From Gammaproteobacteria bacterium (GTDB taxonomy: Bacteria; Pseudomonadota; Gammaproteobacteria; Pseudomonadales; Azotimanducaceae), in contig JAPUIA010000115.1 of NCBI GenBank assembly GCA_027297435.1, forward strand, positions 1 through 64,000: a DNA stretch of 64,000 bases, in the 5' to 3' direction. A program made the position numbers and the translations under genes. Under the pieces are notes generated by a model. That model ran no database searches. It saw nothing but the letters and a program-made list of their open reading frames with translations, and was not told where the DNA came from. Shown one piece after another: positions 10,917 through 20,723 of this stretch (positions are counted from its first letter, which is position 1; each line of letters starts with the position of its first letter).

Positions 10917-12068
10917 ATGAACAGGGTGGTGTACCTGGACTACTCGGCAACGACGCCCGTCGACCCGAGAGTGGCGCAAAAAATGAGCCGTTGCTTACTG
11001 GTCGAAGGCAACTTCGGCAATCCGGCTTCGCGATCGCACTACTACGGCTGGCAAGCCGAGGAAGTCGTCGAAGCAGCGCGTACTCAAGTTGCACGGTTGA
11101 TCAACGCCGATCCGCGTGAGATCGTTTGGACGTCCGGCGCGACCGAATCGGACAATCTTGCTATCAAGGGCGTTGCCGAGGGTGCGAGCCGGCGTCACAT
11201 CGTCACCAGTGCCATCGAACACAAGGCGGTACTCGATACCTGCCGCTACCTGGAAACCCAGGGCTTCAGGGTGACTTATCTGATACCGCAGTCAAACGGC
11301 GTTGTCACGCCGGAGCAGGTCAGCGAGGCGATTCGGGCCAATACGTTGTTGGTGTCGTTGATGCAGGTCAATAACGAGATCGGCGTAATCAACGACGTGA
11401 CCGCTATCGGCCAGGTTTGTCGCTCTGCCGGGGTACTGTTTCACGTCGATGCCGCGCAGAGCGCCGGTAAGGTGCCGCTTGACGTGCAGTCTATGGCGAT
11501 CGACCTGATCAGCTTTTCGTCACATAAGATGTACGGGCCGAAGGGCATGGGTGCGTTGTACGTGCGGCGTGAACCGCCGGTCAGGCTCAAACCGTTGATT
11601 CATGGCGGTGGCCACGAACTCGGTATGCGGTCGGGCACCCTGCCAACGCATCAGATTGTAGGCATGGGTGAAGCCTGTGAAATATTGCGCTGCGACATGG
11701 ATGATGAAAACGCTCGCATTTTGGCATTGCGGCAGCGTCTGTGGTCGCATCTCAAGCAAATACCCGCGACGGTGATGAACGGCGACGAACATCTGCGTTT
11801 GCCCGGCAACCTGAACGTCGCGTTTGCGGACATCGATGGCGAGACGCTGCTGCTGGCGCTGGACGATGTTGCCGTCTCGAGCGGTTCCGCGTGTACCTCG
11901 GCGAGCGTCGAACCGTCTTATGTATTGCAGGCATTGGGTGTGCCGGACGAACTGGCTCACGCGAGCTTACGTTTCACCGTAGGTCGATTCACGACCGAAG
12001 AAGAGATCGACTACGCCGCGCGGCGGGTCATCGAGGTTGTGACCGGTTTGCGTACCAAATCTGCCTGA
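10917..12068 (+). CDS. iscS: IscS-type cysteine desulfurase, short C-terminus
   Basis: [47 protein letters not shown]; ends ...[22 protein letters not shown]. Confidence 0.9.
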   Translation: MNRVVYLDYSATTPVDPRVAQKMSRCLLVEGNFGNPASRSHYYGWQAEEVVEAARTQVARLINADPREIVWTSGATESDNLAIKGVAEGASRRHIVTSAIEHKAVLDTCRYLETQGFRVTYLIPQSNGVVTPEQVSEAIRANTLLVSLMQVNNEIGVINDVTAIGQVCRSAGVLFHVDAAQSAGKVPLDVQSMAIDLISFSSHKMYGPKGMGALYVRREPPVRLKPLIHGGGHELGMRSGTLPTHQIVGMGEACEILRCDMDDENARILALRQRLWSHLKQIPATVMNGDEHLRLPGNLNVAFADIDGETLLLALDDVAVSSGSACTSASVEPSYVLQALGVPDELAHASLRFTVGRFTTEEEIDYAARRVIEVVTGLRTKSA

Positions 12069-12122
12069 GAACCGCGCGTCGTAAAAGCTCGCTTCGGGAC
12101 ACGACACTCGTAGTCAAACGCG

Positions 12123-12156
12123 TATAATACGCGCCCGCTAGAGCGCTAGCGGGCGC
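12123..12156 (+). promoter_or_regulatory. ndk promoter -10 (TATAAT) plus 5'-UTR hairpin
   Basis: TATAAT at 12123-12128 followed by GCGCCCGCTAG-AGCG-CTAGCGGGCGC (12131-12156), an 11-bp perfect inverted repeat. Confidence 0.55.
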
Positions 12157-12225
12157 CTGCTAGCGCACCAATTCTTTCGAATTCAAATACCTACGGTGCA
12201 TTGACAGGGTTTACCGGAGAGTTTT

Positions 12226-12654
12226 ATGGCAGTAGAGCGCACGTTGTCGATCGTGAAGCCGGACGCGGTCGCCAAGAACGTGATCGGAGAAATCACCTCT
12301 CGATTCGAAAAACATGGATTGCAGATAGTCGCGGCGAAGATGCTGCACCTCGACCGCAGCCAGGTGGCTGGGTTCTACGCCGAGCATGCGGGTAAGAGTT
12401 TCTACGAGGACCTGTGTGCGTACATGACTTCCGGCCCGGTGGTCGTCCAGGTGTTGGAAGGGGCCGATGCGGTCAGCGTCAACCGGCACCTCATGGGCGC
12501 AACCAATCCGCGTGATGCCGATGCCGGTACGATTCGAGCCGATTTTGCCGAGTCGATCGATGCCAACGCCGTGCATGGGTCGGATTCAGCACAGTCTGCC
12601 CAACGTGAAATTGCCTATTTCTTCGACTCCACGGATCTTTGCCCCCGCACCTAG
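12226..12654 (+). CDS. ndk: nucleoside diphosphate kinase
   Basis: [31 protein letters not shown] active site. Confidence 0.97.
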   Translation: MAVERTLSIVKPDAVAKNVIGEITSRFEKHGLQIVAAKMLHLDRSQVAGFYAEHAGKSFYEDLCAYMTSGPVVVQVLEGADAVSVNRHLMGATNPRDADAGTIRADFAESIDANAVHGSDSAQSAQREIAYFFDSTDLCPRT

Positions 12655-13743
12655 ATGACCAATCTATTCGACTATGACCGGGAAGGGCTGGAAGCATACT
12701 TTGTCGATGCTGGGCACAAGCCGTTTCGCGCACGACAGGTCATGAAGTGGATCTTTCATCGGAACCAGCTCGACTTCGACGCCATGACGGATCTGTCCAG
12801 GGACTTGCGTGCCTGGTTGCGCGAGGACGCAAACCTCGCATTGCCCGAGATTGTCGAGCGGTTCGAGTCGACCGACGGTACGATCAAATGGCTGGTACGT
12901 GTCGGTAACGGTAATAGCGTTGAGACCGTACTCATTCCGGAACGAGGACGTAACACGCTATGCGTGTCGTCACAGGTGGGATGCGTGCTGGACTGCAGCT
13001 TCTGCGCTACAGGCAAGCAGGGCTTCAATGGCAACCTGTCGACCGCTGAGATCATTGGCCAGCTTTTGCTCGCGAACGCAGAGCTCAAAGCGCGAGGCGA
13101 GGCAGTCACCAACGTCGTGTTGATGGGCATGGGCGAACCATTGTTGAATTTTGACGCGGTCGTGCGTGCTACAAATCTGATGACGGATGACCTTGCTTAT
13201 GGCATCTCGAAACGCCGCGTAACGATTAGTACCGCCGGCGTCGTACCGGCCATTTACGAACTTGCCAAAGTCACCGATGTCTCACTCGCTATCTCACTGC
13301 ATGCGCCAAACGATGCGCTACGAAGCGAGCTGGTGCCGATCAACCGAAAGTACGGAATCGCCGAGCTCATCACGGCTTGCAACCACTACATTGGCAATCT
13401 TGGAGAAAAGCGTACGTTGACGATGGAGTACACGTTGATGAAAGGCGTGAATGATGGCTTGGAACATGCGCGCGAGCTTGCAGATCTGTTGCGCCACGTT
13501 CGTTGCAAGATCAATCTGATACCTTTCAACCCGTTCCCTGCGTCGGGCTACGTTCGACCGGATGTTTCAGCCGTACGAAGATTTCAAACGGTTTTACTGA
13601 ATGCCGGTTTCGCCACGATGTTGCGGACGACGCGCGGCGAAGATATTTCCGCCGCGTGCGGTCAACTCATCGGTAAGGTCCAAGATCGAACGAAACGACA
13701 AACGCGTTATCTGGCGCGGGTCAGAGCTGAGGAGCTTGCATGA
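12655..13743 (+). CDS. rlmN: dual-specificity 23S rRNA/tRNA A2 methyltransferase RlmN
   Basis: [20 protein letters not shown] radical SAM motif; [12 protein letters not shown]. Confidence 0.95.
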   Translation: MTNLFDYDREGLEAYFVDAGHKPFRARQVMKWIFHRNQLDFDAMTDLSRDLRAWLREDANLALPEIVERFESTDGTIKWLVRVGNGNSVETVLIPERGRNTLCVSSQVGCVLDCSFCATGKQGFNGNLSTAEIIGQLLLANAELKARGEAVTNVVLMGMGEPLLNFDAVVRATNLMTDDLAYGISKRRVTISTAGVVPAIYELAKVTDVSLAISLHAPNDALRSELVPINRKYGIAELITACNHYIGNLGEKRTLTMEYTLMKGVNDGLEHARELADLLRHVRCKINLIPFNPFPASGYVRPDVSAVRRFQTVLLNAGFATMLRTTRGEDISAACGQLIGKVQDRTKRQTRYLARVRAEELA

Positions 13744-14507
13744 TGCAATTGACGATGCGCCACTTCTTGTTGCCTGTACTTCTTTGCACTTTTGGGGTTG
13801 CCGGGTGCATTACCGAGACCACGGGCGGCCTGCCCCCGCCGGCTTCGGACGAAGACCGCGTGAAGGCGCAGCTCGACCTGGCTCGAGGCTATCTGGCGCA
13901 GCGCGATTGGTGGCGAGCCCGTGGGCCATTGACGACCGCCTTGGAGATCGATCCACGCTCGGCTGAGACCCATGTACTGTTTGCCGTTTTGTACGAAAAC
14001 GAGGACGAACCAATCGTCGCCGAGCGGTACTATCGACAGGCGCTCAAACTCAAGCGACACGATTCTCAAGCACTCAACAACTACGGCACCTTTCTATATG
14101 GACGGGCTCGTTATGACGACGCGTTGGTGCCACTGCGGAGGCTGGTGCAGGACACCGAGTACCATCTTAGAGCACAAGCGTTCGAGAACCTCGGACTCAC
14201 CGAGTTGCGGGTGGGCAACTTGGACGCGGCCAAGGCCGCGTTTCTGCGGTCGCTCAACCTCAACTTCGAGCAATCGCGGAGTAGTCTGGAACTCGCGGAC
14301 CTCCATTACGCCGAAGGCGACTATACGGCCGCCGAAGATTACTACCAGGGTTATCTCAATCTGGCGCCACAAACCGCTCGCAGCCTCTGCCTGGGCATCA
14401 AGCTTGGCAAGGTTGCCGGCGATGACAACCAAATAGCAAGCTATGGAATGGCGCTAAGAAACCTGTACCCACAGGCTGCGGGTCAGTGCACCTTGCCTCG
14501 TGAGTGA
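13740..14507 (+). CDS. pilF: type IV pilus biogenesis/stability protein PilF/PilW
   Basis: Lipoprotein signal ([10 protein letters not shown]), TPR repeats, position between rlmN and rodZ. Confidence 0.85.
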   Translation: MMQLTMRHFLLPVLLCTFGVAGCITETTGGLPPPASDEDRVKAQLDLARGYLAQRDWWRARGPLTTALEIDPRSAETHVLFAVLYENEDEPIVAERYYRQALKLKRHDSQALNNYGTFLYGRARYDDALVPLRRLVQDTEYHLRAQAFENLGLTELRVGNLDAAKAAFLRSLNLNFEQSRSSLELADLHYAEGDYTAAEDYYQGYLNLAPQTARSLCLGIKLGKVAGDDNQIASYGMALRNLYPQAAGQCTLPRE

Positions 14508-15324
14508 ATCCAAGCACGATCCGGGTGCTGCGTTGAAAGCGGCACGCAAGGCAATCAACGTTTCCGCGCGAGAGATCGCGGATGCGTTGAACCTGCCCGT
14601 GCGTGTGGTCGAAGCCATCGAGGACTACGACGCCGAGAATCTGCCGGCCCCGGTATTCACCCGCGGCTACATCCGCGCCTACTCCAAGTTGTTGGAGCTC
14701 GACCCCGAACCCATTGTCCTTGGTTACGAATTTGACGAGCCGTTACCGAAACCGGTGCCTGAAGGCCGCTTCGAGGTAGTGAAACCGGTGTTCGATCGTA
14801 AGCAATTGATGATGCTTGTTGGCGGTGCGCTGGTCGCGTTGGCTCTTCTGGTTTCACTGATCATGTGGCTGTGGTCGGATACCTACGAATCGGTCACTGA
14901 CCGAGTGGAAGAATCGCCAGTCGCAATCTTGGCGAATGCAACCTCTGTGGATAGCCCGAAGGCAACGCCGGAACCGGCCGTAGAGACGCGGCCGCCGACC
15001 ATCGACGATACGTTAGTCGAACCGATTGTGATTGCCGGTGCGCCTGACGACCGCGGTTACGGCAGACGTATAACTGAGCTTGGCGATGACCAAATGTGGT
15101 TTCAGTTTACGGAAGATTGCTGGGTGGAGATCAAGAACACGGACGGCGCCAACCTCTACAGCGATTTATCTCGTGCCGGACAAGATTTAAGACTTGTCGG
15201 ACAGGGCCCGTTCCGCATTCTCCTTGGCTATGCGCCCGGCGTGCAGATGCAATACAACGGCGAAGCGGTGTCATTGATGGCCCACACGCGCAACAACGTC
15301 GCCTCTCTGGTACTGGGACAATAG
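14500..15324 (+). CDS. rodZ: RodZ-like HTH/DUF4115 protein
   Basis: N-terminal HTH (GAALKAARKAINVSAREIADALNLPVRVVEAIE), single TM helix, DUF4115-like C-terminus. Confidence 0.85.
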   Translation: MSESKHDPGAALKAARKAINVSAREIADALNLPVRVVEAIEDYDAENLPAPVFTRGYIRAYSKLLELDPEPIVLGYEFDEPLPKPVPEGRFEVVKPVFDRKQLMMLVGGALVALALLVSLIMWLWSDTYESVTDRVEESPVAILANATSVDSPKATPEPAVETRPPTIDDTLVEPIVIAGAPDDRGYGRRITELGDDQMWFQFTEDCWVEIKNTDGANLYSDLSRAGQDLRLVGQGPFRILLGYAPGVQMQYNGEAVSLMAHTRNNVASLVLGQ

Positions 15325-15341
15325 GCGTTGGGACAATAGCC

Positions 15342-16616
15342 GTGCAATCCGTAAGAGGCATGCGTGACGTACTGCCGGAGGAAGCCCGTCGCTGGCGACG
15401 CGTAGAGGACGAAATGCTCGCGAAGCTCTACGGTTTTGCCTACGAAGAAATACACATTCCTTTACTCGAGTCGACGGATCTGTTTGCGCGTGGGGTTGGC
15501 GAGGCAACTGACATCGTCGAACGAGAGATGTACAACCTCAACGACAGGGACGGGGAGAGCATTACCTTGCGTCCGGAAGGCACCGCCGGTTGTGCGAGGG
15601 TATTGTCGGATGCCGGGTTGTTGTACAACCAAACTCAGCGGGTGTTCTATCGCGGTCCGATGTTTCGATACGAACGCCCGCAAAGAGGCCGCTATCGGCA
15701 ATTTTATCAGATCGGTGCTGAGGCTTTCGGTCTGCCTGGCCCGGATATTGATGCGGAGCTAATTCAACTGGGCACCGTGATGTGGCGCTCTCTCGGGATA
15801 GACGACGCAGTCACGCTGGAGCTCAACACGCTTGGGTCTCAAGCAGCCCGGGGCGCATATCGTGAGGCCCTTGTGGCCCACCTGACACCGCAGAAGGATG
15901 AATTGGACGATGACAGTCAGGGTCGTTTGAGCACCAACCCCATGCGCATACTCGATAGTAAGTCGGCTGCAACGCAACGTTTGTTGAACGACGCACCGTT
16001 GCTGATCGACTACCTCGATCAAGCGAGCGTCGAACACTACGAGGGCTTGAAAAGCCTCCTCGAAGATCTACAGATTGCGTATGTAGAGAATCCAAGGTTG
16101 GTTCGGGGACTCGACTACTACACAGATACGGTATTCGAATGGACGACGCAAGCGTTGGGCGCTCAAGGAACCATCTGTGCAGGTGGTCGCTATGACGGAT
16201 TGGTCGAAGTGATCGGCGGCAAGCCGACGCCCGCAGCCGGATTTGCCATCGGCGTCGAACGAGTGCTACTACTGCATGAAGAGCTGCACCAAGAGGTTCA
16301 TGGCGAGACGCTGAATGCTGCGGTGGATGTGTACTGTTGCGTGCTTGAACCGCGGTTGCACGGTTGGGTACTCGATTTCGTTCAGCAACTCAGGCAAGAG
16401 TTGCCTGAACTGCGGGTGCGCGTGCACGCCGGTGGCGGAAAGTTGAAGAACCAGTTAAAACGTGCGGATCAAAGCGGCGCCGACTGGGCGCTGTTCTTCG
16501 GAGAAGAGGAAGTGCAGCACAATCGAGTGGCGGTCAAGCACTTGCGAGAACCGGGTGATCAGGTGGCGATGGAACTTGAGGCGCTGGTCCAGCATCTAAC
16601 GCCAAAGGAGAATTGA
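15342..16616 (+). CDS. hisS: histidyl-tRNA synthetase
   Basis: GMRDVLPEEARRW; ITLRPEGTAG; GLDYYTDTVFEW; GGGRYD-like motif AGGRYDGLVE. GTG start at 15342 chosen over the ORF-track start. Confidence 0.95.
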   Translation: MQSVRGMRDVLPEEARRWRRVEDEMLAKLYGFAYEEIHIPLLESTDLFARGVGEATDIVEREMYNLNDRDGESITLRPEGTAGCARVLSDAGLLYNQTQRVFYRGPMFRYERPQRGRYRQFYQIGAEAFGLPGPDIDAELIQLGTVMWRSLGIDDAVTLELNTLGSQAARGAYREALVAHLTPQKDELDDDSQGRLSTNPMRILDSKSAATQRLLNDAPLLIDYLDQASVEHYEGLKSLLEDLQIAYVENPRLVRGLDYYTDTVFEWTTQALGAQGTICAGGRYDGLVEVIGGKPTPAAGFAIGVERVLLLHEELHQEVHGETLNAAVDVYCCVLEPRLHGWVLDFVQQLRQELPELRVRVHAGGGKLKNQLKRADQSGADWALFFGEEEVQHNRVAVKHLREPGDQVAMELEALVQHLTPKEN

Positions 16617-17242
16617 TGTCGGATTTCTTGAGCGATGAAGAGCAGCTAGAAAAGCTCAAAAACTGGTGGGAGCAAAACGGTACCTCGCTCATCGTGGGCC
16701 TGGTGCTTGCGGTCGCAGTCGTCGTCGGATGGCGCTGGTACGATAGCGCGCGTACTAGCTCAGCACAGGCCGCATCCGATCTCTATGCGTCCTTCATTGC
16801 GACTGAAGGCGAGGCGCGCACCGCCGCGGCGACTCAAATCGACGATGAGATCGGGGGTACGAGCTATCAGATATTTTCTCTGTTTTATCGGGCTCGAGAC
16901 GCTGCCAACGAGGGTGATATCGAAGCGGCAGAAGCCTACCTCAACGAGGCGATTGCCATCGATGCGGCTAATCTACTGAGCGATGTCGCGCGCATACGAC
17001 TGGCTCGGTTGCTACAGCAGCAGGACAAGTCCGAGGCAGCGTTGGGCGCCCTGTCGGGCGTCAGAGGCATTGGCTTTCGCGCTCAAGTGTTGGAACTGAA
17101 AGGCGATATCCATTTGGTTCGAGACGAACGTGAGCTTGCCCACGAGGCCTACACGTCGGCGTCTGCTGAACTCGACGAAAATGAACACAGACCACTACTC
17201 GACATGAAAGTGGCAGACACGGCCAACCCCAATGCATCATAA
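16616..17242 (+). CDS. yfgM: YfgM-like ancillary SecYEG translocon subunit
   Basis: SDEEQLEKLKNWWEQNGTSLIVGLVLAVAVVVGWRWY; between hisS and bamB. Confidence 0.85.
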   Translation: MSDFLSDEEQLEKLKNWWEQNGTSLIVGLVLAVAVVVGWRWYDSARTSSAQAASDLYASFIATEGEARTAAATQIDDEIGGTSYQIFSLFYRARDAANEGDIEAAEAYLNEAIAIDAANLLSDVARIRLARLLQQQDKSEAALGALSGVRGIGFRAQVLELKGDIHLVRDERELAHEAYTSASAELDENEHRPLLDMKVADTANPNAS

Positions 17243-18464
17243 GTGGCTCACGCTCGTGTTCATCAGCCTGTTGGCGAGTGGCTGTAGTTGGTTTACATGG
17301 TTGCCGTGGGTCGATGACCCGGAAGGTCCCGACCCCATGGAGCCCGCCAAACTCGTCAAATTTGATGCCGAGATTAGGGTCAAACGGCTGTGGAAAGTTT
17401 CCATCGGCGAGGGCTTGGGCAAGAAATACCTGCGCCTCAATCCGGTCATCCTCGCGGATCGCATTTTTGCTGCGGACGGCTACGGCGTAGTCGAGGCTCG
17501 GAACCGATTCGATGGCAAGCGAATCTGGCGTGCGCGCGTTGGAGAACTTGAAGGCGGATTCTTTTCGAGCCTGAACTTCTTCGACCGTAAAGACCCCAGC
17601 TTTGTCAGCGGTGGCGTCGGCGCCGGCGCCGGATTTGTTCTAGTCGGCACGACGAGCGGCACCGTCGTGGCGTTGAGCGCCGCTGATGGGGCCGAGGTTT
17701 GGCGCACGTTTGTCGGCAGCGAAGTATTGGCACGTCCATCGGTCGGAGACGATGCGGTCTTTGTGCAGACTATCGATGGCAGGCTAGTGGCGCTTGAAAC
17801 GAAAGATGGCAGTGTGCGATGGAGCTTCGACAATCAGGTCCCCGTTTTGACGCTGCGCGGCACCAGTGCTCCAGTCTATGACGATGGCGTGGTCTACGGA
17901 GGTTTTGCCAACGGGATGGTGAGCGCGGTGAAAACCGATACCGGCGAACCTGTTTGGGAGCAACGCATAATGCTACCGGAGGGCCGCTCGGAACTCGATC
18001 GGATGGTAGACGTCGATGGATCGCCAATGCTCAGTGGCTCACTGGTCTACGCGGTTGCCTATCACGGCATGCTCAAAGCCATGCGGCGTTCGGACGGCAG
18101 CCCGATCTGGCAGCGAAAACACTCGAGTTTTCTCGACCTCAGCGAAGGCTACGGACAAATCTACGTCGTCGACGAAACCGATTTGATCATTGCTATAGAC
18201 CAGCAGAATGCAGAGGAAACGTGGTCGCAGGCGAATCTCTACCGACGCAAGCTCACGAGTCCCGTAGCGTTCAGCAACTATCTCATCGTTGGTGATGATG
18301 AAGGCTACCTGCACGTGCTCGCTCAGAGCGACGGACGGTTTCTCGGCCGGCGCAAACTCGACAGCGACGGATTGCGCTCCGCTATGGTCGTCGGCGACGG
18401 CAAGACGTTGTATGTTCTCGGCAACTCTGGATCGTTGCAAGCGATTGAGATCGAAGTGAGGTAG
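17232..18464 (+). CDS. bamB: outer membrane protein assembly factor BamB
   Basis: Lipoprotein signal, PQQ-like beta-propeller repeats; between yfgM and der. Confidence 0.9.
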   Translation: MHHKWLTLVFISLLASGCSWFTWLPWVDDPEGPDPMEPAKLVKFDAEIRVKRLWKVSIGEGLGKKYLRLNPVILADRIFAADGYGVVEARNRFDGKRIWRARVGELEGGFFSSLNFFDRKDPSFVSGGVGAGAGFVLVGTTSGTVVALSAADGAEVWRTFVGSEVLARPSVGDDAVFVQTIDGRLVALETKDGSVRWSFDNQVPVLTLRGTSAPVYDDGVVYGGFANGMVSAVKTDTGEPVWEQRIMLPEGRSELDRMVDVDGSPMLSGSLVYAVAYHGMLKAMRRSDGSPIWQRKHSSFLDLSEGYGQIYVVDETDLIIAIDQQNAEETWSQANLYRRKLTSPVAFSNYLIVGDDEGYLHVLAQSDGRFLGRRKLDSDGLRSAMVVGDGKTLYVLGNSGSLQAIEIEVR

Positions 18465-18469
18465 CGAGA

Positions 18470-19864
18470 ATGTTGCCTCGGCTCGCGTTGGTCGGCCGGC
18501 CCAATGTTGGCAAGTCGACGCTGTTCAACAAGCTCACCCGCCGACGTGATGCGCTGGTCGCAGACGTGCCGGGGCTGACGCGTGATCGTAGGTACGGGCG
18601 CACCACCCTCGACGATAAACCCTGCATGCTGATCGATACGGGCGGATTGTTCGGAGAAGACGAGTTTGCGGGGGTTGTCGGAGCCCAAGCAGATGTGGCG
18701 CTTGAAGAAGCCGAACTCGTGCTGTTCATCGTTGATGCTCGCGAGGGTTTGACGGCGCTGGACGAAGAGATTGTCGACTATTTGCGCCGCAAAGGCTCCG
18801 AGATCTTACTGCTGATCAACAAGATTGATGGCGTGGACGCGACTCAAGCAGAACTCGAGTTTACCCGGCTCGGTTTGGATGCGTTCCCCATCTCGGCGGC
18901 GCACAACCGGGGTCTTACGCGCCTGGCGTCTGCCGTCGCGGAGCGTCTCCCGGCGGTTGCATCGGAATCCGATCGTGAGGCGGACGACGGACGGGCATGC
19001 ATTCGGACCGCGGTGATCGGTCGTCCCAACGTCGGCAAATCTACGCTCATCAATCGATTGCTAGGTGAACAGCGCCAAGTCGTGTTGGATCAGCCTGGCA
19101 CCACGCGAGACGCTATCGAGATACCGTTGGCCGCGGACGGAGACGACTACCTGCTCATCGACACTGCGGGTGTGCGGCGCAAAGGTCGCGTCGATGAGAT
19201 TGTCGAGAAGTACTCGGTCGTCAAGAGTCTCGACGCGATGGAACACGCCCACGTCGTGATTCTCATGTTGGATGGTAGCGAAGGCTTGGTTGAACAGGAT
19301 CTTCACGTATTGCAGTACGCGGCGCGGGCCGGATGTGGAATGGTCATCGCGGTCAATAAGTGGGATGGTTTGTCAGCGGACGACAAACGTGCGCGCAGGG
19401 CGACGTTGGACCGTCGTCTCGAATTCGTTCCTTGGGCACCGTTGAAATTTATTTCGGCTTTACACGGTACCGGCGTCGGGAACCTCTTAACTGAGGTGAA
19501 GAAGGTATACGAGGCGGGCGCATTCGACGTCGGCACCTCGTTGTTGAATCGGATTTTGGCAGGCCTTGTCGATGCGCATCCGCCGCCCTCGGTGCGAGGT
19601 CGCGGGATCAAGTTGCGCTATGCCCACAAAACCGGGGAGCACCCGCCACGAATCGCCGTGCACGGTAACCAGACCCGGTCATTACCAGCTAGTTACCTAC
19701 GTTACCTGGAGAACGGATTTCGCAAGGCACTCAACCTGGTCGGCAATCCGGTGCGGGTAGATTTGAAAACCGGCGACAACCCCTATGCCGGCAAGCGCAA
19801 CGAGTTGACGCGCCGCCAGCGGGTCAGTCGAAAAAGAGTCATGCGGCACCGCAAGCGGCGATAA
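18470..19864 (+). CDS. der: ribosome-associated GTPase Der/EngA
   Basis: Two GTPase domains (GRPNVGKSTLFNKL and GRPNVGKSTLINRL) and a KH-like C-terminus. Confidence 0.97.
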   Translation: MLPRLALVGRPNVGKSTLFNKLTRRRDALVADVPGLTRDRRYGRTTLDDKPCMLIDTGGLFGEDEFAGVVGAQADVALEEAELVLFIVDAREGLTALDEEIVDYLRRKGSEILLLINKIDGVDATQAELEFTRLGLDAFPISAAHNRGLTRLASAVAERLPAVASESDREADDGRACIRTAVIGRPNVGKSTLINRLLGEQRQVVLDQPGTTRDAIEIPLAADGDDYLLIDTAGVRRKGRVDEIVEKYSVVKSLDAMEHAHVVILMLDGSEGLVEQDLHVLQYAARAGCGMVIAVNKWDGLSADDKRARRATLDRRLEFVPWAPLKFISALHGTGVGNLLTEVKKVYEAGAFDVGTSLLNRILAGLVDAHPPPSVRGRGIKLRYAHKTGEHPPRIAVHGNQTRSLPASYLRYLENGFRKALNLVGNPVRVDLKTGDNPYAGKRNELTRRQRVSRKRVMRHRKRR

Positions 19865-19870
19865 CAACTG

Positions 19871-19922
19871 GGGTCAGAGTAAAGTGCCAGAGTAAACTTA
19901 CTCTGGCACTTTACTCTGACCC
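19871..19922. repeat. REP-like palindrome, 25-bp arms
   Basis: GGGTCAGAGTAAAGTGCCAGAGTAA-AC-TTACTCTGGCACTTTACTCTGACCC, perfect 25-bp arms between convergent genes. Confidence 0.95.
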
Positions 19923-20723
19923 TAGGACTTGCATGACCTGGATTGGGTCTACGCGATTGCCGTTCAGGCTGACAGACCAATGCAGGTGTGGTCCGGTCAC
20001 GCGACCGGTCGCACCGACCAGGCCGATCAGTTCGCCACGTTGCACCTCTTGACCCTCGCGGACTTCGATGTGGCTCATGTGACAGTACATCGTAATGAGT
20101 CCTTGTCCATGGTCGAGAAACACGGTGTTGCCATTGAAGAACAGATCACCCGTCAAGACGACGGCGCCTGGAGCCGGAGCCTTGATCGGCGTGCCGGTCT
20201 CGGCCGCGATATCGAGTCCGCTGTGAGGGCTGCGGGGTTGACCGTTGAGGATACGCCGCCGACCGAAGGAACTGGACGTCACGCCGTCGACCGGCTGCAA
20301 AAAAGGCGCCAATGCCAAATGGCGGTCGGTAAAGCGAGCGTACTGAGTGCGTTGCTTCGCCGATTCGCGACGAATGCGCACGAGGTCGGCATCAAGGGGA
20401 TCGACCATGCGTGGGTTGGCGATCGTCAGGTGTTGTTCGGGATAGGCCTTCGATGACACGTTGAAAACATGGGTTTCGACCGCTTCACCGGACTGCAGCA
20501 TGAGTTCGTAGCTACCGGGTTCGGTGCTGATTGGCACGCCCACGATTGCATGGCGCTGGTAGACGAGCACGGGGTTGCCTTGAAAACGAACGGCATCGAC
20601 GTCTACCGGCAAACGTAATCGATAGACGCCCCCGGGTACGACTTCAGCGTCTTGGGCATGACTCAACAAAGTAATTGTCAGGCAGCCGATCAAGACGAGG
20701 CCGCGCAACGCGGATTCGATCAA
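19911..20723 (-). CDS. M23 family metallopeptidase
   Basis: PHSGLDIAAETGTPIKAPAPGAVV...FLDHGQGLITMYCHMSHIEV...GATGRVTGPHLHWSV; signal peptide. Confidence 0.9.
   Translation of the reverse strand: MIESALRGLVLIGCLTITLLSHAQDAEVVPGGVYRLRLPVDVDAVRFQGNPVLVYQRHAIVGVPISTEPGSYELMLQSGEAVETHVFNVSSKAYPEQHLTIANPRMVDPLDADLVRIRRESAKQRTQYARFTDRHLALAPFLQPVDGVTSSSFGRRRILNGQPRSPHSGLDIAAETGTPIKAPAPGAVVLTGDLFFNGNTVFLDHGQGLITMYCHMSHIEVREGQEVQRGELIGLVGATGRVTGPHLHWSVSLNGNRVDPIQVMQVLGSE

Noticed and set aside
13720-13735. GGGTCAGAG near the rlmN 3' end as another REP copy
   Set aside because: Match stops at GGGTCAGAGC, with no palindrome and no following TAAA; coincidental coding sequence.
15096-15341. Long N-terminal extension of the hisS ORF
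   Set aside because: Overlaps rodZ out of frame; the conserved HisS N-terminus starts at GTG 15342.
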